A stretch of 64,000 bases of DNA from Hyphomicrobium sp. CS1BSMeth3 (GCF_900117415.1 NZ_FPEI01000002.1:248001-312000); one strand, 5' to 3'. Positions 43,937-55,715 are shown, numbered from the stretch's first letter. Made by a program: numbers and translations. The notes: a model not told the origin generated them from the letters alone.

Positions 43937-43965
43937 AAGGCGGCGCACTCAGGGTGCGCCGCCTT
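43937..43965. terminator. Strong bidirectional terminator
   Basis: AAGGCGGCGCAC pairs with GTGCGCCGCCTT (12 bp) around a 5-nt loop. T-runs flank both sides (CTTGTTTTC on plus, CTTTTTCTTT on minus). It lies 26 bp after the stop of the gene at 43991-44776. Confidence 0.9.
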
Positions 43966-43990
43966 CTTGTTTTCAACCGTCTGGCGCGGC

Positions 43991-44776
43991 TTAGTGCACG
44001 CCGTAGATCTCGAGCGTCGCGGCGCCGCGGAAGTTCGGGCGAGCGCGGTACACGAACTCGATGCGGTCGATCACGCGGGCCTCGTTGCCCCTGAGATCGA
44101 TCGGCTCCGAGCGCTGGCCGGCGCGCAGAACGCGACGGAGCTGGATGTCATCGGGCGGGCCACCACGGCCGTAGAACACCTTCATGTCCAGGATCTCGAT
44201 GTCGTTATCGAGCGCGCGCAGGGCGATCCGGCGGAAGCGACCTTCCTTGCGACCGACCCGAAGCACATCGCGGTCAACGGCGAAACCGATCTTCTGAGAG
44301 CCGAGCAGCTCGACCTGCGGGCCGGGGCCCGGGCCTGGGCCTGGCGGGCCGCGACGCGCTGCGAGCGCCTCGACGCGCAGCCTTGCCTCGCCCTTGAAGT
44401 TCAGCCGCGAACGATAGACGAACTCGATCTGCCGCAGAAAGCTCCGGTCACCACGCAGGTCGAGAGTGAAGCTCTGCCGCTGGCGGAGAAGCTGATCGAT
44501 GCGGAAGTCCTCCGCAAAACCATTGAGGTACACGACCCGCACATTGATCATGTGGATGTCGTTGCCCTCGGCCGTGAAGCGGAGGGTGCTGAACGGCCCC
44601 TCGCGGCGGAACCAGTCCTCATTCTGGTTGATCCGCAGCACATCGCGATCGACCAGAAACCCGACGCGCTGCTCGCCCAAGGGCACCCAGCGATCACCGC
44701 CCGGCCCGCGCTGCGCCACAGACGGCCCAGCCAACAGCATCAACAGGAGTGCTGCTGCACTCGCAATGCGGAACAT
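43991..44776 (-). CDS. Secreted protein with two DUF2541-like repeats
   Basis: 261 residues from the ATG at 44776 (GGGAG 8 nt ahead). Signal peptide ASAAALLLMLLAGPSVAQ, then two copies of a roughly 95-residue beta domain joined by a GPPGPGPGPGPQ linker. Both share VxFxVDRDVLR, a central NDI, an RQ/GQ..xDLRG strand and IEFVYRxRxNFxGxA. The pattern resembles DUF2541 (E. coli YaaI). It is predicted periplasmic; function unknown. A perfect 20-bp palindrome lies about 180 bp upstream. Confidence 0.72.
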   Translation of the reverse strand: MFRIASAAALLLMLLAGPSVAQRGPGGDRWVPLGEQRVGFLVDRDVLRINQNEDWFRREGPFSTLRFTAEGNDIHMINVRVVYLNGFAEDFRIDQLLRQRQSFTLDLRGDRSFLRQIEFVYRSRLNFKGEARLRVEALAARRGPPGPGPGPGPQVELLGSQKIGFAVDRDVLRVGRKEGRFRRIALRALDNDIEILDMKVFYGRGGPPDDIQLRRVLRAGQRSEPIDLRGNEARVIDRIEFVYRARPNFRGAATLEIYGVH

Positions 44777-44952
44777 TGCCGAACTCCCTTCCTTGCGTTC
44801 TTCCCAGGAAATGCGGGCTGGCAGAGCCCGCCGAAAAGCCAAATCATAGAGACCACGCCCGAAGTACAGACGTGCCGGCATCGTGGCCGAGCTCATTGAC
44901 ACGCGTTAGACGACCCCCGCCCCGACGCCGCACCAGTACGGTCCAAATAAGG

Positions 44953-44972
44953 TTAAGTGGTGTACCACTTAA
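44953..44972. promoter_or_regulatory. Perfect 20-bp palindrome, operator candidate
   Basis: TTAAGTGGTGTACCACTTAA has 9-bp arms around GT. Its TGGTGTACCA core is typical of GntR-family operators. It lies 177 bp upstream of the DUF2541-like gene and 34 bp after the gluQ stop, in an AT-richer patch. No GntR regulator gene is adjacent. Confidence 0.5.
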
Positions 44973-45005
44973 GTCAACAGGAAGAAGGTCCTTCTAATAA
45001 TAACA

Positions 45006-45887
45006 TCATAATAGGCCGATCATCCGGCGGATGTCGGCTGGCGTAGCCCCAGCCGCCCGAAGCTCAGCGAGACTCGTATCGCGTGCACTCTTGGCGAGCT
45101 TGCGCCCCGCCTCGTCGACGATGAGGCGGTGGTGCGCATAGAGCGGCTCGGGCAGATCGAGCAGCACCTGAAGCAGGCGATGGATGTCGGTCGCCGCGTA
45201 GAGATCGCACCCGCGCGTTACGTGCGTGATGCCCTGGCAGGCATCGTCGACAACTACGGACAGGTGATAGCTCGTTGGGACATCCTTGCGCTGGATCACG
45301 ACGTCACCCCACCGCGCAGGATCACAGAGAATACGCTGCGCGGCCCCCTCCTCATCGAGCTCGACAAAATCGAGCGGCGCGCCATCGAGCCGCTCCGCTG
45401 CTATCGCGAGCGCGCGCTTCATGTCGAGACGCATGACGTGCGGCTCCCCGCGCCGGCGTCGCGCGGCAACCTCCTCGGCCGGCATGGCGCGATGCAGGCC
45501 GGGATAAAGCGGGGCACCATCAGGATCACGCGGCGCACCTTCGGCGGCGCTCGCCTCGGCAATCTCACGGCGGCTCGCAAAGCAGGGATAGAGAAGGCCA
45601 AGCCCGGCGAGCCGATCGGCGGCGGCTTCATAGCGATCGAGATGTTGCGATTGGCGCAGCACCGGCTCCTCCCAGGGTACGCCGAGCCAAGCGAGATCGC
45701 GGAAGATCCCCTCGATATGGGCCTCGCTCGAGCGCTCCGGGTCGATATCCTCGATGCGCACGAGAAAACGGCCGCCGAGGCGCTGCGCCCAGGCCCAACC
45801 CGTCAGCGCGGAGAGCGCATGGCCAAGATGCAGCGGCCCATTCGGGCTCGGGGCAAAGCGCAGCACCGGGCGGCTCGTCGTCGGCAT
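45006..45887 (-). CDS. gluQ: Glutamyl-Q tRNA(Asp) synthetase
   Basis: 293 residues from the ATG at 45887. A truncated class I GluRS paralogue that puts glutamate on queuosine-34 of tRNA(Asp). The class I signatures are FAPSPNGPLHLGHALSA and the KLAKS equivalent of KMSKS. The anticodon-binding half of GluRS is missing, as expected. GDVVIQRKDVPTSYHLSVVVDD is the family active-site block. It is divergent from the methyltransferase at 46062. Confidence 0.92.
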   Translation of the reverse strand: MPTTSRPVLRFAPSPNGPLHLGHALSALTGWAWAQRLGGRFLVRIEDIDPERSSEAHIEGIFRDLAWLGVPWEEPVLRQSQHLDRYEAAADRLAGLGLLYPCFASRREIAEASAAEGAPRDPDGAPLYPGLHRAMPAEEVAARRRRGEPHVMRLDMKRALAIAAERLDGAPLDFVELDEEGAAQRILCDPARWGDVVIQRKDVPTSYHLSVVVDDACQGITHVTRGCDLYAATDIHRLLQVLLDLPEPLYAHHRLIVDEAGRKLAKSARDTSLAELRAAGATPADIRRMIGLL

Positions 45888-46061
45888 TCTGCTCGTCTCA
45901 TCCCTGCTCGAGCCTGCCTGGAAAAACTCCAGCATTCTCCGCCGTTGCCATGCCCGCGGCAGCTACCTACAAAGCCTGCGAACGAGATCGGCCTCAGCGC
46001 TCTGCTTCTCGACCATCACAAGCGCGCGGATCATAAGCGCACGCGAGGGCTCCGACATATC

Positions 46062-46709
46062 ATGATCGACCGGACTGGCTTCATCCTCGCCAACACGCGG
46101 CTTCTGGCGCCGCCATTGGTGCCGGAGATCCGCCTGCACCTTGCCGAGGAATCTCTTCCGATCTGGCGCAAGACGGAAGAGGAGCTTGGCGAGATGGGGC
46201 TGCCGCCGCCGTACTGGGCCTTTGCCTGGGCGGGCGGGCAGGCGCTCGCGCGCTACATTCTCGACAATACCAGCCAGTTTGCAGCAAAGCGCGTCCTCGA
46301 CATCGGCGCCGGCTCCGGCATCGCGGCCATCGCCGCTGCGAAGGTCGGCGCGGGGCAGGTCACGGCTGCCGACATCGATGCGCTTGCCGTCGCCGCCATG
46401 GGCCTCAACGCGACGGCCAATGACGTCGAGATCGCAGCCACAACCGACGACTGGCTGAGCGGCGCGGCGCCGTCGGGCGATATCGTGCTCGTCGGCGATC
46501 TCTTCTATGAGCGGCCGCTTGCCAAGCGCGTCATGGCATTCGTCCGCCAGCAGGCCGAAAAGGGCAGCCTCGTACTCGTCGGCGATCCGCGGCGGAGCTA
46601 TTTTCCGACGGATGATTTCGCGCCTGTCGCGCACTACGAGGTGCCTGTGACGCGCGAGCTCGAGGATGCCGAGATCAAGCGCGCCGCCGTCTGGCAGCTT
46701 CGGAAGTGA
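46062..46709 (+). CDS. ETF-beta lysine methyltransferase-like protein
   Basis: 215 residues from the ATG at 46062; a very long upstream extension of this frame is the complement of gluQ. SAM site VLDIGAGSGIAAIAAAKVGA, strand-2 ADIDALAV, and the family stretch PPPYWAFAWAGGQALARYI with VLVGDLFYERP. This is the METTL20/PrmA-like group, whose alphaproteobacterial members methylate lysines of electron-transfer flavoprotein beta. No etf gene is adjacent. Nicotinamide-N-methyltransferase-like naming is an alternative. Confidence 0.8.
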   Translation: MIDRTGFILANTRLLAPPLVPEIRLHLAEESLPIWRKTEEELGEMGLPPPYWAFAWAGGQALARYILDNTSQFAAKRVLDIGAGSGIAAIAAAKVGAGQVTAADIDALAVAAMGLNATANDVEIAATTDDWLSGAAPSGDIVLVGDLFYERPLAKRVMAFVRQQAEKGSLVLVGDPRRSYFPTDDFAPVAHYEVPVTRELEDAEIKRAAVWQLRK

Positions 46710-46727
46710 TGGAGGAGGGCAAGGACC

Positions 46728-47150
46728 ATGCACGTCACAGGGATCAGCTACACGGCCGTTCTGGTCGCCGCAGTTGCGAGCTTCATCTTCGGCGGCATCT
46801 GGTACGGCATCTTCGCGCGGCAGCGCATGAGCGCCGCGAATGGTGCGGAGCGCGGGCCGCGCGCAGGCGGCCTGACGCCCATGCAGTTCGTCATCACGTT
46901 CATTGCGCAGCTCGTCATGGCTTGGATGCTCGCCGGCATCCTGCTCCACGTCACGCGCGGCGGCATTCCCTTGACGATGCGGAATGCACTCATCTCAGCC
47001 ATCTTGATCTGGGTCGGCTTCGTGATGACGTCGCTGGCTGCGAGCAACGCGCTGCAGGGTACGCGTTTCAGCGTCACGCTCATCGACGGCGGGCATTGGC
47101 TCGGCGTGCTGCTGATCCAGAGCGCCGTGCTGGTGGCGATGGCGACCTAG
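46728..47150 (+). CDS. DUF1761 membrane protein
   Basis: 140 residues, four predicted helices: about 8-27 (YTAVLVAAVASFIFGGIWYG), 52-75 (FVITFIAQLVMAWMLAGILL), 83-105 and 122-139. FGGIWYGIFA is the family hallmark. Function unknown. It begins 18 bp after the methyltransferase stop and is probably cotranscribed with it. Confidence 0.82.
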   Translation: MHVTGISYTAVLVAAVASFIFGGIWYGIFARQRMSAANGAERGPRAGGLTPMQFVITFIAQLVMAWMLAGILLHVTRGGIPLTMRNALISAILIWVGFVMTSLAASNALQGTRFSVTLIDGGHWLGVLLIQSAVLVAMAT

Positions 47151-47178
47151 CCGAAGCCGGTCGCCCACCGGAACGCGA

Positions 47179-47991
47179 CTAGAGAGGCTCCCCGCCAAAG
47201 GCCGACACGCCGCATGTCACGCGCCGCGCGCGCAGCTCGCCGCACACGCGGTTCGCGGCCGTGGTGCTATCGATCGGCCCGGCGATCAGGCGGTACGCGG
47301 GACCGCTGCCGCTCGTCGAAGGCACGAAGCGCGGCTCGTAGCCACCGAGGATCTCCTTGTGCCGATCGGCAAGCAGCATCCAGCTAATGCGAAGGGCATC
47401 GACCGACGGACCGGTCGCGATCTGAATGCCCCTCGGTGTTTCGGGTGCGGCGGCCGCCGGCTTGACCTGCGGCGCACTGAACGTGATGCGTTCAGTCTCG
47501 CGTGGCGGTGGTGGACGACGCGTCGGAAGCTCGGCAGCCCGCGGAGGCTCCACGATCTGTCCCTCGATCGCGCTACCTGCCCCGTCGCTCGGCCCCCGAT
47601 TGACGCTGGCTGTCGCGAGCGGCACCCCCTGCTCGCTCACGCGCTGCGCCTCGACGGCCGCTAGGCGCGCCGCAAAAGCCTGCTCCCGCTCATCGCGCGT
47701 GGCAATCTGCGTGCGAAGCGCGGTGATCTCACGCTGCAGGCCCTCGACGCCTTGGCGCAGTGCGGCAATGTCCGTGCGCACGCGCTCGTCACCGGCATCA
47801 CCGGAGCGGCCCTCCACGCCGACGAGCGCCGCGACCTGATCGCCGACCCCTTCGGCAAGGTCTGGGCGAACAGAGAGCATGACAAGATACGTCAGCGCCA
47901 TGCTCGATAGCACGACCCACACTGCAACATACGGACGCGGCAGACCGCTTCGGCGCCGCGACGATGCATGGCTGGCCGGACTACGTTCCAC
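47179..47991 (-). CDS. Bitopic protein with coiled coil and SPOR-like C-terminus
   Basis: 270 residues from a GTG at 47991 (GGGGG 5 nt ahead). One transmembrane helix at about 21-39 (VAVWVVLSSMALTYLVMLSV), a coiled coil (about 65-115), a Pro-rich linker, then a C-terminal beta-alpha domain (EPRFVPSTSGSGPAYRLIAGPIDSTTAANRVCGELRARRVTCGVSAF). This has the RxxxGPF-like pattern and two-repeat look of a SPOR peptidoglycan-binding domain. Septal localisation is an inference. Confidence 0.68.
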   Translation of the reverse strand: MERSPASHASSRRRSGLPRPYVAVWVVLSSMALTYLVMLSVRPDLAEGVGDQVAALVGVEGRSGDAGDERVRTDIAALRQGVEGLQREITALRTQIATRDEREQAFAARLAAVEAQRVSEQGVPLATASVNRGPSDGAGSAIEGQIVEPPRAAELPTRRPPPPRETERITFSAPQVKPAAAAPETPRGIQIATGPSVDALRISWMLLADRHKEILGGYEPRFVPSTSGSGPAYRLIAGPIDSTTAANRVCGELRARRVTCGVSAFGGEPL

Positions 47992-48196
47992 GATAACCCC
48001 CAATACTCCCCCGGAGAGCCTGCCGACCCCTCGGCAAGCCCGCCCCTCACGTAGCCGATCGCAACCCGAGTCGGGGGTGGGGGTCAACGAGGCCCCGGGC
48101 AGGATAGGGGGGCGGATTGTGGATTGTGGGCTGATCGATACACTTCGCAGCCGCTGCGTTGCATATCGGCCATTAGCGCGGCGGCCGGCATAAGTT

Positions 48197-48466
48197 TCAA
48201 TTCAAATGGAAGTCGCCGGCGGCAATCCGCAGCTCCCGGGGAGAGATCAGCGCTTTGTGGGCCACGGTTATGCGGAAAAGCCGCCCTTCGAGATTGGCCG
48301 TCCAGAACCCGAGAAAAGCCATGAGCCGTGGAAAACGCGGGTGGAGATCATACTCCTGCCAAACATAGGTCTGCAGCAGGGAAGGATGATCGGGCAGGCG
48401 ATAGAGTATTTCTGCCGTCGTCAGACTGAAGCCCTGCAATTGCGCGAGCGCATCACGATCCGCCAT
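48197..48466 (-). CDS. usg: Usg-family protein
   Basis: 89 residues. Matches the small Usg proteins of alphaproteobacteria, first seen next to trp genes: FSLTTAEILYRLPDHPSLLQTYVWQEYDLHPRFPRL and the basic end AHKALISPRELRIA. GGAGG lies 6 nt before the ATG. There are no trp genes here. The molecular function is unknown. Confidence 0.88.
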   Translation of the reverse strand: MADRDALAQLQGFSLTTAEILYRLPDHPSLLQTYVWQEYDLHPRFPRLMAFLGFWTANLEGRLFRITVAHKALISPRELRIAAGDFHLN

Positions 48467-48964
48467 GCTCGGCCTCCATATGCCGTCGCTGCCGTCTCAC
48501 CATCAGAATATCCAGGCCTACGGCGGCCGCAATCCCATTATCCAGGCATTTCAGCGTGTTAGCAGCGGATATTTGTGACTGCTAACACTGCCCGAAGCAG
48601 GTCCGCTCGACCCGATTTTACGAGGCCTGCAAACCGGCGAGCCGCCATTTCCGCTTCCGACAGGTCGCCATTCGCCATTGCGCGAGCATGGGTCATTTCG
48701 TCGAATGCGAACGTACTAAGACGGCGACAAATGCTCCGCGCGGTGAATGCACGCCGTTCGCATAGAGAGAAACAGCGCGTTACTCCGGGCAGTGATTGTC
48801 AATATATCTGTGGCGCCCGCGGCATATCCCATCGCACAACGCGAACCATCGCCAAAAATAACCGCAATTCGTATTGCGTGGCGCCCAAATTAGAAATAGA
48901 AAGCGGCAACAACCCGAGTTTCGGCATGACCCCAATCCGCACAAAGGGAGCGCGAGGTAAGAAG
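48467..48964. other. Gene-free stretch upstream of the H-NS gene
   Basis: 498 bp with no supported protein gene. It becomes AT-rich from about 48790 and carries GTCAATATAT at 48796-48805. The H-NS-family promoter should lie in this part. No hairpin of note was found. Confidence 0.5.
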
Positions 48965-49291
48965 ATGGCGACCGTGAATTACGATAAGATGCCCCTCAAA
49001 GAGCTGCTGGATCACGAGGCTCGGATCGCGAAGGCCATCGTCGCAGCTCGCCGCAACGAATTCAGCAATGCCCGCCAGAAGGTCATCGCGATGGCCGAAA
49101 GTCTCGGCTACAAGATCGAGGAGCTGGCTGGCGCGGCGCGTACCGGAAAGCGCGGGAACAGCTCGAAAGTTGCTGTGAAATATCGCAACAAAGACAATCC
49201 GGAAGAAACCTGGACGGGCCGTGGTCGCCAGCCGAAATGGCTCGCCGCAAAACTGGCCAAGGGCTCAAAGCTCAGCGATTTCGCCGTCTGA
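48965..49291 (+). CDS. H-NS-family nucleoid protein (HvrA-type)
   Basis: 108 residues from the ATG at 48965 (GAGG ahead). An N-terminal helical dimerisation part (LKELLDHEARIAKAIVAARRNE) is followed by the DNA-binding C-terminus VAVKYRNKDNPEETWTGRGRQPKWLAAKLAKG, with the H-NS loop TWTGRGRQPKW. It silences AT-rich DNA by minor-groove binding. It is monocistronic, with a GTGGGC...GCCCAC hairpin 17 bp after the stop. Confidence 0.93.
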   Translation: MATVNYDKMPLKELLDHEARIAKAIVAARRNEFSNARQKVIAMAESLGYKIEELAGAARTGKRGNSSKVAVKYRNKDNPEETWTGRGRQPKWLAAKLAKGSKLSDFAV

Positions 49292-49307
49292 AGTTTGCAA
49301 ATTGGGG

Positions 49308-49331
49308 AGTGGGCCAGAGTTTAGCCCACTT
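49308..49331 (+). terminator. Hairpin after the H-NS gene
   Basis: AGTGGGC and GCCCACT around a 9-nt loop, 17 bp after the stop; only two T residues follow. Confidence 0.5.
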
Positions 49332-50108
49332 GCGATAAATACCTTGAACGTGGCCGCCGGATGATGCGCGTTTCGCGCGGAATCTTCGGCGGCCATTTGC
49401 TTTTCGGCCGCCGCTGGCAGCCAAACACTTCTCCGGCCAGACAGGTCCCCTGGAGCGGGCACCGTAGCACCCCGGCATCATCGCCCGGAAAAGCGGCGTT
49501 CGCGCCTGAACTCGCGGCAGGAAGCCGGCTATCCGAATGTCATACGAATCACCTATCATCCTAGAGAAAGCAGGGGTTTTTCTGCTTTCCACGATCCGGT
49601 CACAGGCCGGGGCGTTGGGTTGGTTGCGTCGCTTACCTGCAGCCGAGGTGGAAACCACCCCTGGCTAGGCAATGAGCGAGGGCATGCTGGCGAGTTACTC
49701 GAACAGCGCGACTGAGATCCGGCGGACATGGATGGGGCCGCCCCCGGATCTTCCCCCGTCTCGGACCAAGAAGCCCATCCTCACCAGCCTTCATTGCACC
49801 CGATACGACGGAAACTGCCGTCCGACCGAGGCCGTTACGCGCGCGTCGCGTGGCGCCAACCCCGTTCGGGCGTCTGGACTTTCTCGGCAGGGAAAGGTGG
49901 GGCTTCGCAACGACGATGGAGTGGCCAATGCCGACACGCCGTCTTCCACATCGCAGTCGCTCGGGTCCGACAACCGGCAAGTCCGGTTGGAACGGGCCCC
50001 GAAGCCGTAGGCTTTTCGAGTTCGAAGATCTGCGCTGGCGTGTCAAACCACAGCATCCGCCAACTAGGCCCTAGTCACGTACCCGCCGTTACGACGGCCA
50101 CAAGTCAA
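49332..50108. other. Long gene-free stretch, possible non-coding RNA region
   Basis: About 780 bp with no supported protein frame on either strand. A hairpin GAAAGCAG-ggttttt-CTGCTTTC lies at 49565-49590. The stretch ends in a strong plus-strand terminator although no plus-strand gene precedes it after the H-NS gene. The sequence did not match a tRNA, tmRNA or RNase P layout that I could recognise. Confidence 0.5.
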
Positions 50109-50137
50109 AAGCCGGCCCGTAGGCCGGCTTTTTCTTT
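50109..50137. terminator. Strong bidirectional terminator downstream of metH
   Basis: AAGCCGGCC pairs perfectly with GGCCGGCTT around a 4-nt loop, followed by TTTCTTTTT on plus. On the minus strand it lies 105 bp after the metH stop, followed by TTGAC only, so the better T-run belongs to a plus-strand transcript. Confidence 0.85.
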
Positions 50138-50241
50138 TTATGACCGCGGGCTTCGTTGATTTTCTGTACGGCCTAGCGGCCGGCGCGCGGTCGCACGCTC
50201 ATGAAGCAGGTGCGGAACGGAGGCCCCGCAACGGCGCAGGC

Positions 50242-52932
<2,691 letters not shown>

Positions 52933-53109
52933 GATGAGGAGCGGGATCCGCCGATGCTGCATCGAGGCCCGGACCAATTGGCGGTGCGGGCGGGCTGGCG
53001 GCTACGTGTATATGAAATCACCGGAAACTCAAGGACAGGGAACGCGGCCAATGGACCGATACGAGTCCGTCACACGGGCGCGCTGAGCCAACCGCGCATC
53101 GAAGCGCAC

Positions 53110-53147
53110 AAAAAAGCAGAACGCCCGCTCCGGGGAGGGAGCGAGCG
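53110..53147 (-). terminator. Terminator after the Flp pilin gene
   Basis: On the minus strand GCTCGCTCC pairs with GGAGCGGGC (one G-U) around 6 nt, followed 7 nt later by TTTTTT, about 60 bp after the pilin stop and before metH. Confidence 0.65.
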
Positions 53148-53207
53148 CACTGTTCGGTGATATCTGCTTCTGCCGGCCGCGCAAAATGCCGCTAGGCCAG
53201 CCAGAAA

Positions 53208-53402
53208 TCAGCCGCCGCCGGCGCCGGCGCCGGCGGCACCCTTGTTGAGCTCCGTCGAGACGTTGGTGAACACGCTCGTCAGGCTGCCGCTCACCAGGTT
53301 GAGCGACGCAATGATGGCAACCGAGATGAGGGCGGCGATCAGGCCGTACTCGATGGCCGTGGCGCCCGACTCGCACTTCGCAAAACGAACGAGGGTCTTC
53401 AT
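53208..53402 (-). CDS. Flp/Fap-type IVb pilin
   Basis: 64 residues from the ATG at 53402 (GGGAGAG ahead). Short leader MKTLVRFAKCESG, then the prepilin processing site G/ATAIEYGLIAALIS with the family Glu-Tyr pair at +4/+5, a single hydrophobic helix, and a Gly/Ala-rich tail. It would be processed by a TadV-type peptidase and assembled by the Tad system. No tad secretion genes are adjacent. A TadD-like lipoprotein gene lies 2.4 kb away. Confidence 0.92.
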   Translation of the reverse strand: MKTLVRFAKCESGATAIEYGLIAALISVAIIASLNLVSGSLTSVFTNVSTELNKGAAGAGAGGG

Positions 53403-53906
53403 GACAATTACTCTCCCACTCTGACTAACTCCGCGACCCCGTAGGTCGAAGCCCGCCGTCCATTGTGTACCCGGCTGAACTTGAGGCCACACTACGCCGC
53501 CCGAATTAATGACAAGTAAAAATGACATATTTTCGCGAAAGAAATCCACATTGGCAAACAACGCATTAAATCTATGAGCGATGTTCTTTAGTAAACATCA
53601 CCAATATCCACTCAAATATCATGGATTTTATTTTACACTACATCCTATGATTGGCAGTCACTCCGCGTATATCGTGGTTTATTACCAGTTAATATGATCA
53701 TACAGAAAGTCATATGCGAGCATTTCGCCCACGCAGCACCCGAGCGGCCTGCTCGCTAGCCTGCCCAGACTGCCCCGGCGCACCAGATCTGCAGGAATGG
53801 CGGGCGCGCGCGCCAAGCGGATGCTTGGCCGGCTGCCGGCAGCGTGCTTCCATGCCCATCAAGAGTGCAAGAGCTGCTCGCCGACAGACAGGGAAGGAAC
53901 GCCTCA
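53403..53906. other. AT-rich intergenic region upstream of the pilin gene
   Basis: 504 bp without a supported gene. 53490-53710 is strikingly AT-rich for this genome (runs such as ATTTTATTTTACACTACATC). It probably contains the pilin promoter and may be a target of an H-NS-like silencer, since such a protein is encoded at 48965. Confidence 0.55.
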
Positions 53907-55535
53907 ATGAAATTGGGAGATGCCATAGCGACGATCCTCAAACAGGAGGGCGTCGAGTACATCATCGGTTATCCCGTCAATCACCTCCTCGAGCACGTAG
54001 CGAAGTTCGATATCCGCCCGATCATCGTCCGCCAGGAGCGGGTCGGCCTCCATATGGCCGACGCCGTGAGCCGCGTGACCTCGGGCAAAACCATCGGCAT
54101 CTTCGCCATGCAGCACGGCCCTGGCACGGAGAACGCCTATGGCGGCGTCGCACAGGCCTGGAGCGAGAGCGTCCCCATCCTCGTGCTGCCCATGGGCTAC
54201 CCGCGCCGCCTGGCTTGGGTCGAGCGCAACTACAATGCCTCGGTCTCCATGCGCTCCATCACCAAGACCGCCGAGCCGATCACCTCCGCCAAGGAGATCT
54301 CGAACATCTTCCGGCGCGCCTTCCAGAACCTGAAGTCAGGGCGCGGCGGCCCGGTGCTCGTCGAAATCCCGACCGACCTCTGGAATGAGGAATTCGATCC
54401 CAAGGACTACATTGTGCCGCAGCGGATCCGCACCGGCACCGACCTCTCGGCCGTTGCCGAGGCCGCCAAGATGCTCGTCGCCGCCAAGCGGCCGGTCATC
54501 TACGCCGGGCAGGGCGTACACTGGGCCGAAGCCTGGACCGAGCTCAAGGAGCTCGCCGAGCTCCTCGCCATCCCCGTCACGACGAGCCTCGAAGGCAAGA
54601 GCGCCTTCCCCGAGACGCATCCTCTGTCACTCGGCTCAGGCGGCCTCGCGATCCCCCAGGCCGTGCGCACATTCCTCGACAAGTCGGACCTCATCTTCGG
54701 CATCGGCTGCTCGTTCACCGAGACGAGCTTCGGCGTGAAGATGCCGGCCGGCGCGCGCATCATCCAGGCGACGCTCGATCCCGGCGACATCAACAAGGAC
54801 GTGCCCGTCGTGCTCGGCATTGCGGGTGACGCCAAGATCGTGCTCGAGGCCATGCTTGCGGAAGTGCGCAAGCTCCACGGCAACAAGCCAAAGGATGCGA
54901 AGGCCGTCGCCAAGGAGATCAGCGACACGAACGAGCCCTGGCTTGCGAAGTGGATGCCGAAGCTCACCAGCAACGACGCGCCGCTCAATCCTTATCGCGT
55001 GCTCTGGGAGCTGCAGAAGACCGTCGATGTCGCGAACACCATCATCACGCACGACGCCGGCAGCCCGCGCGACCAGCTCTCGCCCTTCTGGAAGGCGATC
55101 ACGCCGCTCTCCTACATCGGATGGGGCAAGACCACCCAGCTCGGCGCCGGCCTCGGCTTCGCGATGGGCGCAAAGCTCGCCAAGCCCGATAAGCTCTGCA
55201 TCAATGTGTGGGGCGATGCGGCCATCGGCTTCACGGGCATGGACTTCGAGACTGCGGTGCGCGAACGCATCCCGATCCTTTCGATCCTGCTCAACAACTT
55301 CTCGATGGCGATCGAGCTCAAGGTGATGCCGGTCTCGACCGAGAAGTACCGCGCGACGGACATCTCCGGCGACTACGCGGCCATGGCCCGCGCCTTCGGC
55401 GGCTACGGCGAGCGGGTGGAGAAGCCGGGCGACATCGTCGCCGCCATCAAGCGTGGCGTTGCCGCCACCGAGAAGGGCCAGCCGGCGCTGCTCGAGTTCA
55501 TCACGTCTAAAGAAGTCGAGGTCTCGCGGCTTTGA
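53907..55535 (+). CDS. Thiamine pyrophosphate-dependent enzyme (acetolactate synthase-like)
   Basis: 542 residues from the ATG at 53907 (GGGAAGGAA ahead). Three-domain POX/AHAS fold. The PYR domain has the catalytic Glu in RQERVGLHMADAVSR and GPGTENAYGG, a central domain has IPTDLW and IYAGQGVHW, and the PP domain has the TPP motif WGDAAIGF...LLNNFSM (GDA variant of GDG). Substrate is unknown; related enzymes act on pyruvate, oxalyl-CoA, benzoylformate or sulfopyruvate. It stands alone. Palindromic repeats start 10 bp after the stop. Confidence 0.87.
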   Translation: MKLGDAIATILKQEGVEYIIGYPVNHLLEHVAKFDIRPIIVRQERVGLHMADAVSRVTSGKTIGIFAMQHGPGTENAYGGVAQAWSESVPILVLPMGYPRRLAWVERNYNASVSMRSITKTAEPITSAKEISNIFRRAFQNLKSGRGGPVLVEIPTDLWNEEFDPKDYIVPQRIRTGTDLSAVAEAAKMLVAAKRPVIYAGQGVHWAEAWTELKELAELLAIPVTTSLEGKSAFPETHPLSLGSGGLAIPQAVRTFLDKSDLIFGIGCSFTETSFGVKMPAGARIIQATLDPGDINKDVPVVLGIAGDAKIVLEAMLAEVRKLHGNKPKDAKAVAKEISDTNEPWLAKWMPKLTSNDAPLNPYRVLWELQKTVDVANTIITHDAGSPRDQLSPFWKAITPLSYIGWGKTTQLGAGLGFAMGAKLAKPDKLCINVWGDAAIGFTGMDFETAVRERIPILSILLNNFSMAIELKVMPVSTEKYRATDISGDYAAMARAFGGYGERVEKPGDIVAAIKRGVAATEKGQPALLEFITSKEVEVSRL

Positions 55536-55545
55536 TTTCTTTTTG

Positions 55546-55607
55546 CCGCGGGCTGCCGGGAAGGGGTGCTATCGCCTCCTACCGTGGTGCCATGCCCGCG
55601 GCGGCCA
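55546..55607. repeat. GCCGCGGGC palindrome, copy 4
   Basis: 62 bp, starting 10 bp after the TPP-enzyme stop. First of three tandem copies. Confidence 0.85.
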
Positions 55608-55630
55608 CACGGACAGGTCCGCACTCGGGG

Positions 55631-55692
55631 CCGCGGGCTGCTGGGAAGAGGCGCTTCGCAACCCTTCCGCAATGCTATGCCCGCGGCGGCCA
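55631..55692. repeat. GCCGCGGGC palindrome, copy 5
   Basis: 62 bp, same orientation, 23 bp after copy 4. A truncated ACCGCGGGCTC fragment follows at 55695. Confidence 0.85.
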
Positions 55693-55715
55693 GACCGCGG
55701 GCTCATAGTTTGCTG

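Noticed and set aside
49600-49720. Possible tRNA, tmRNA or RNase P RNA in the gap after the H-NS gene
   Set aside because: No cloverleaf, CCA-type end or conserved RNase P/tmRNA segments could be laid out by eye.
52933-53110. Cobalamin, SAM-II or SAH riboswitch in the metH leader
   Set aside because: None of the conserved core sequences of these riboswitches was seen between the pilin terminator and metH.
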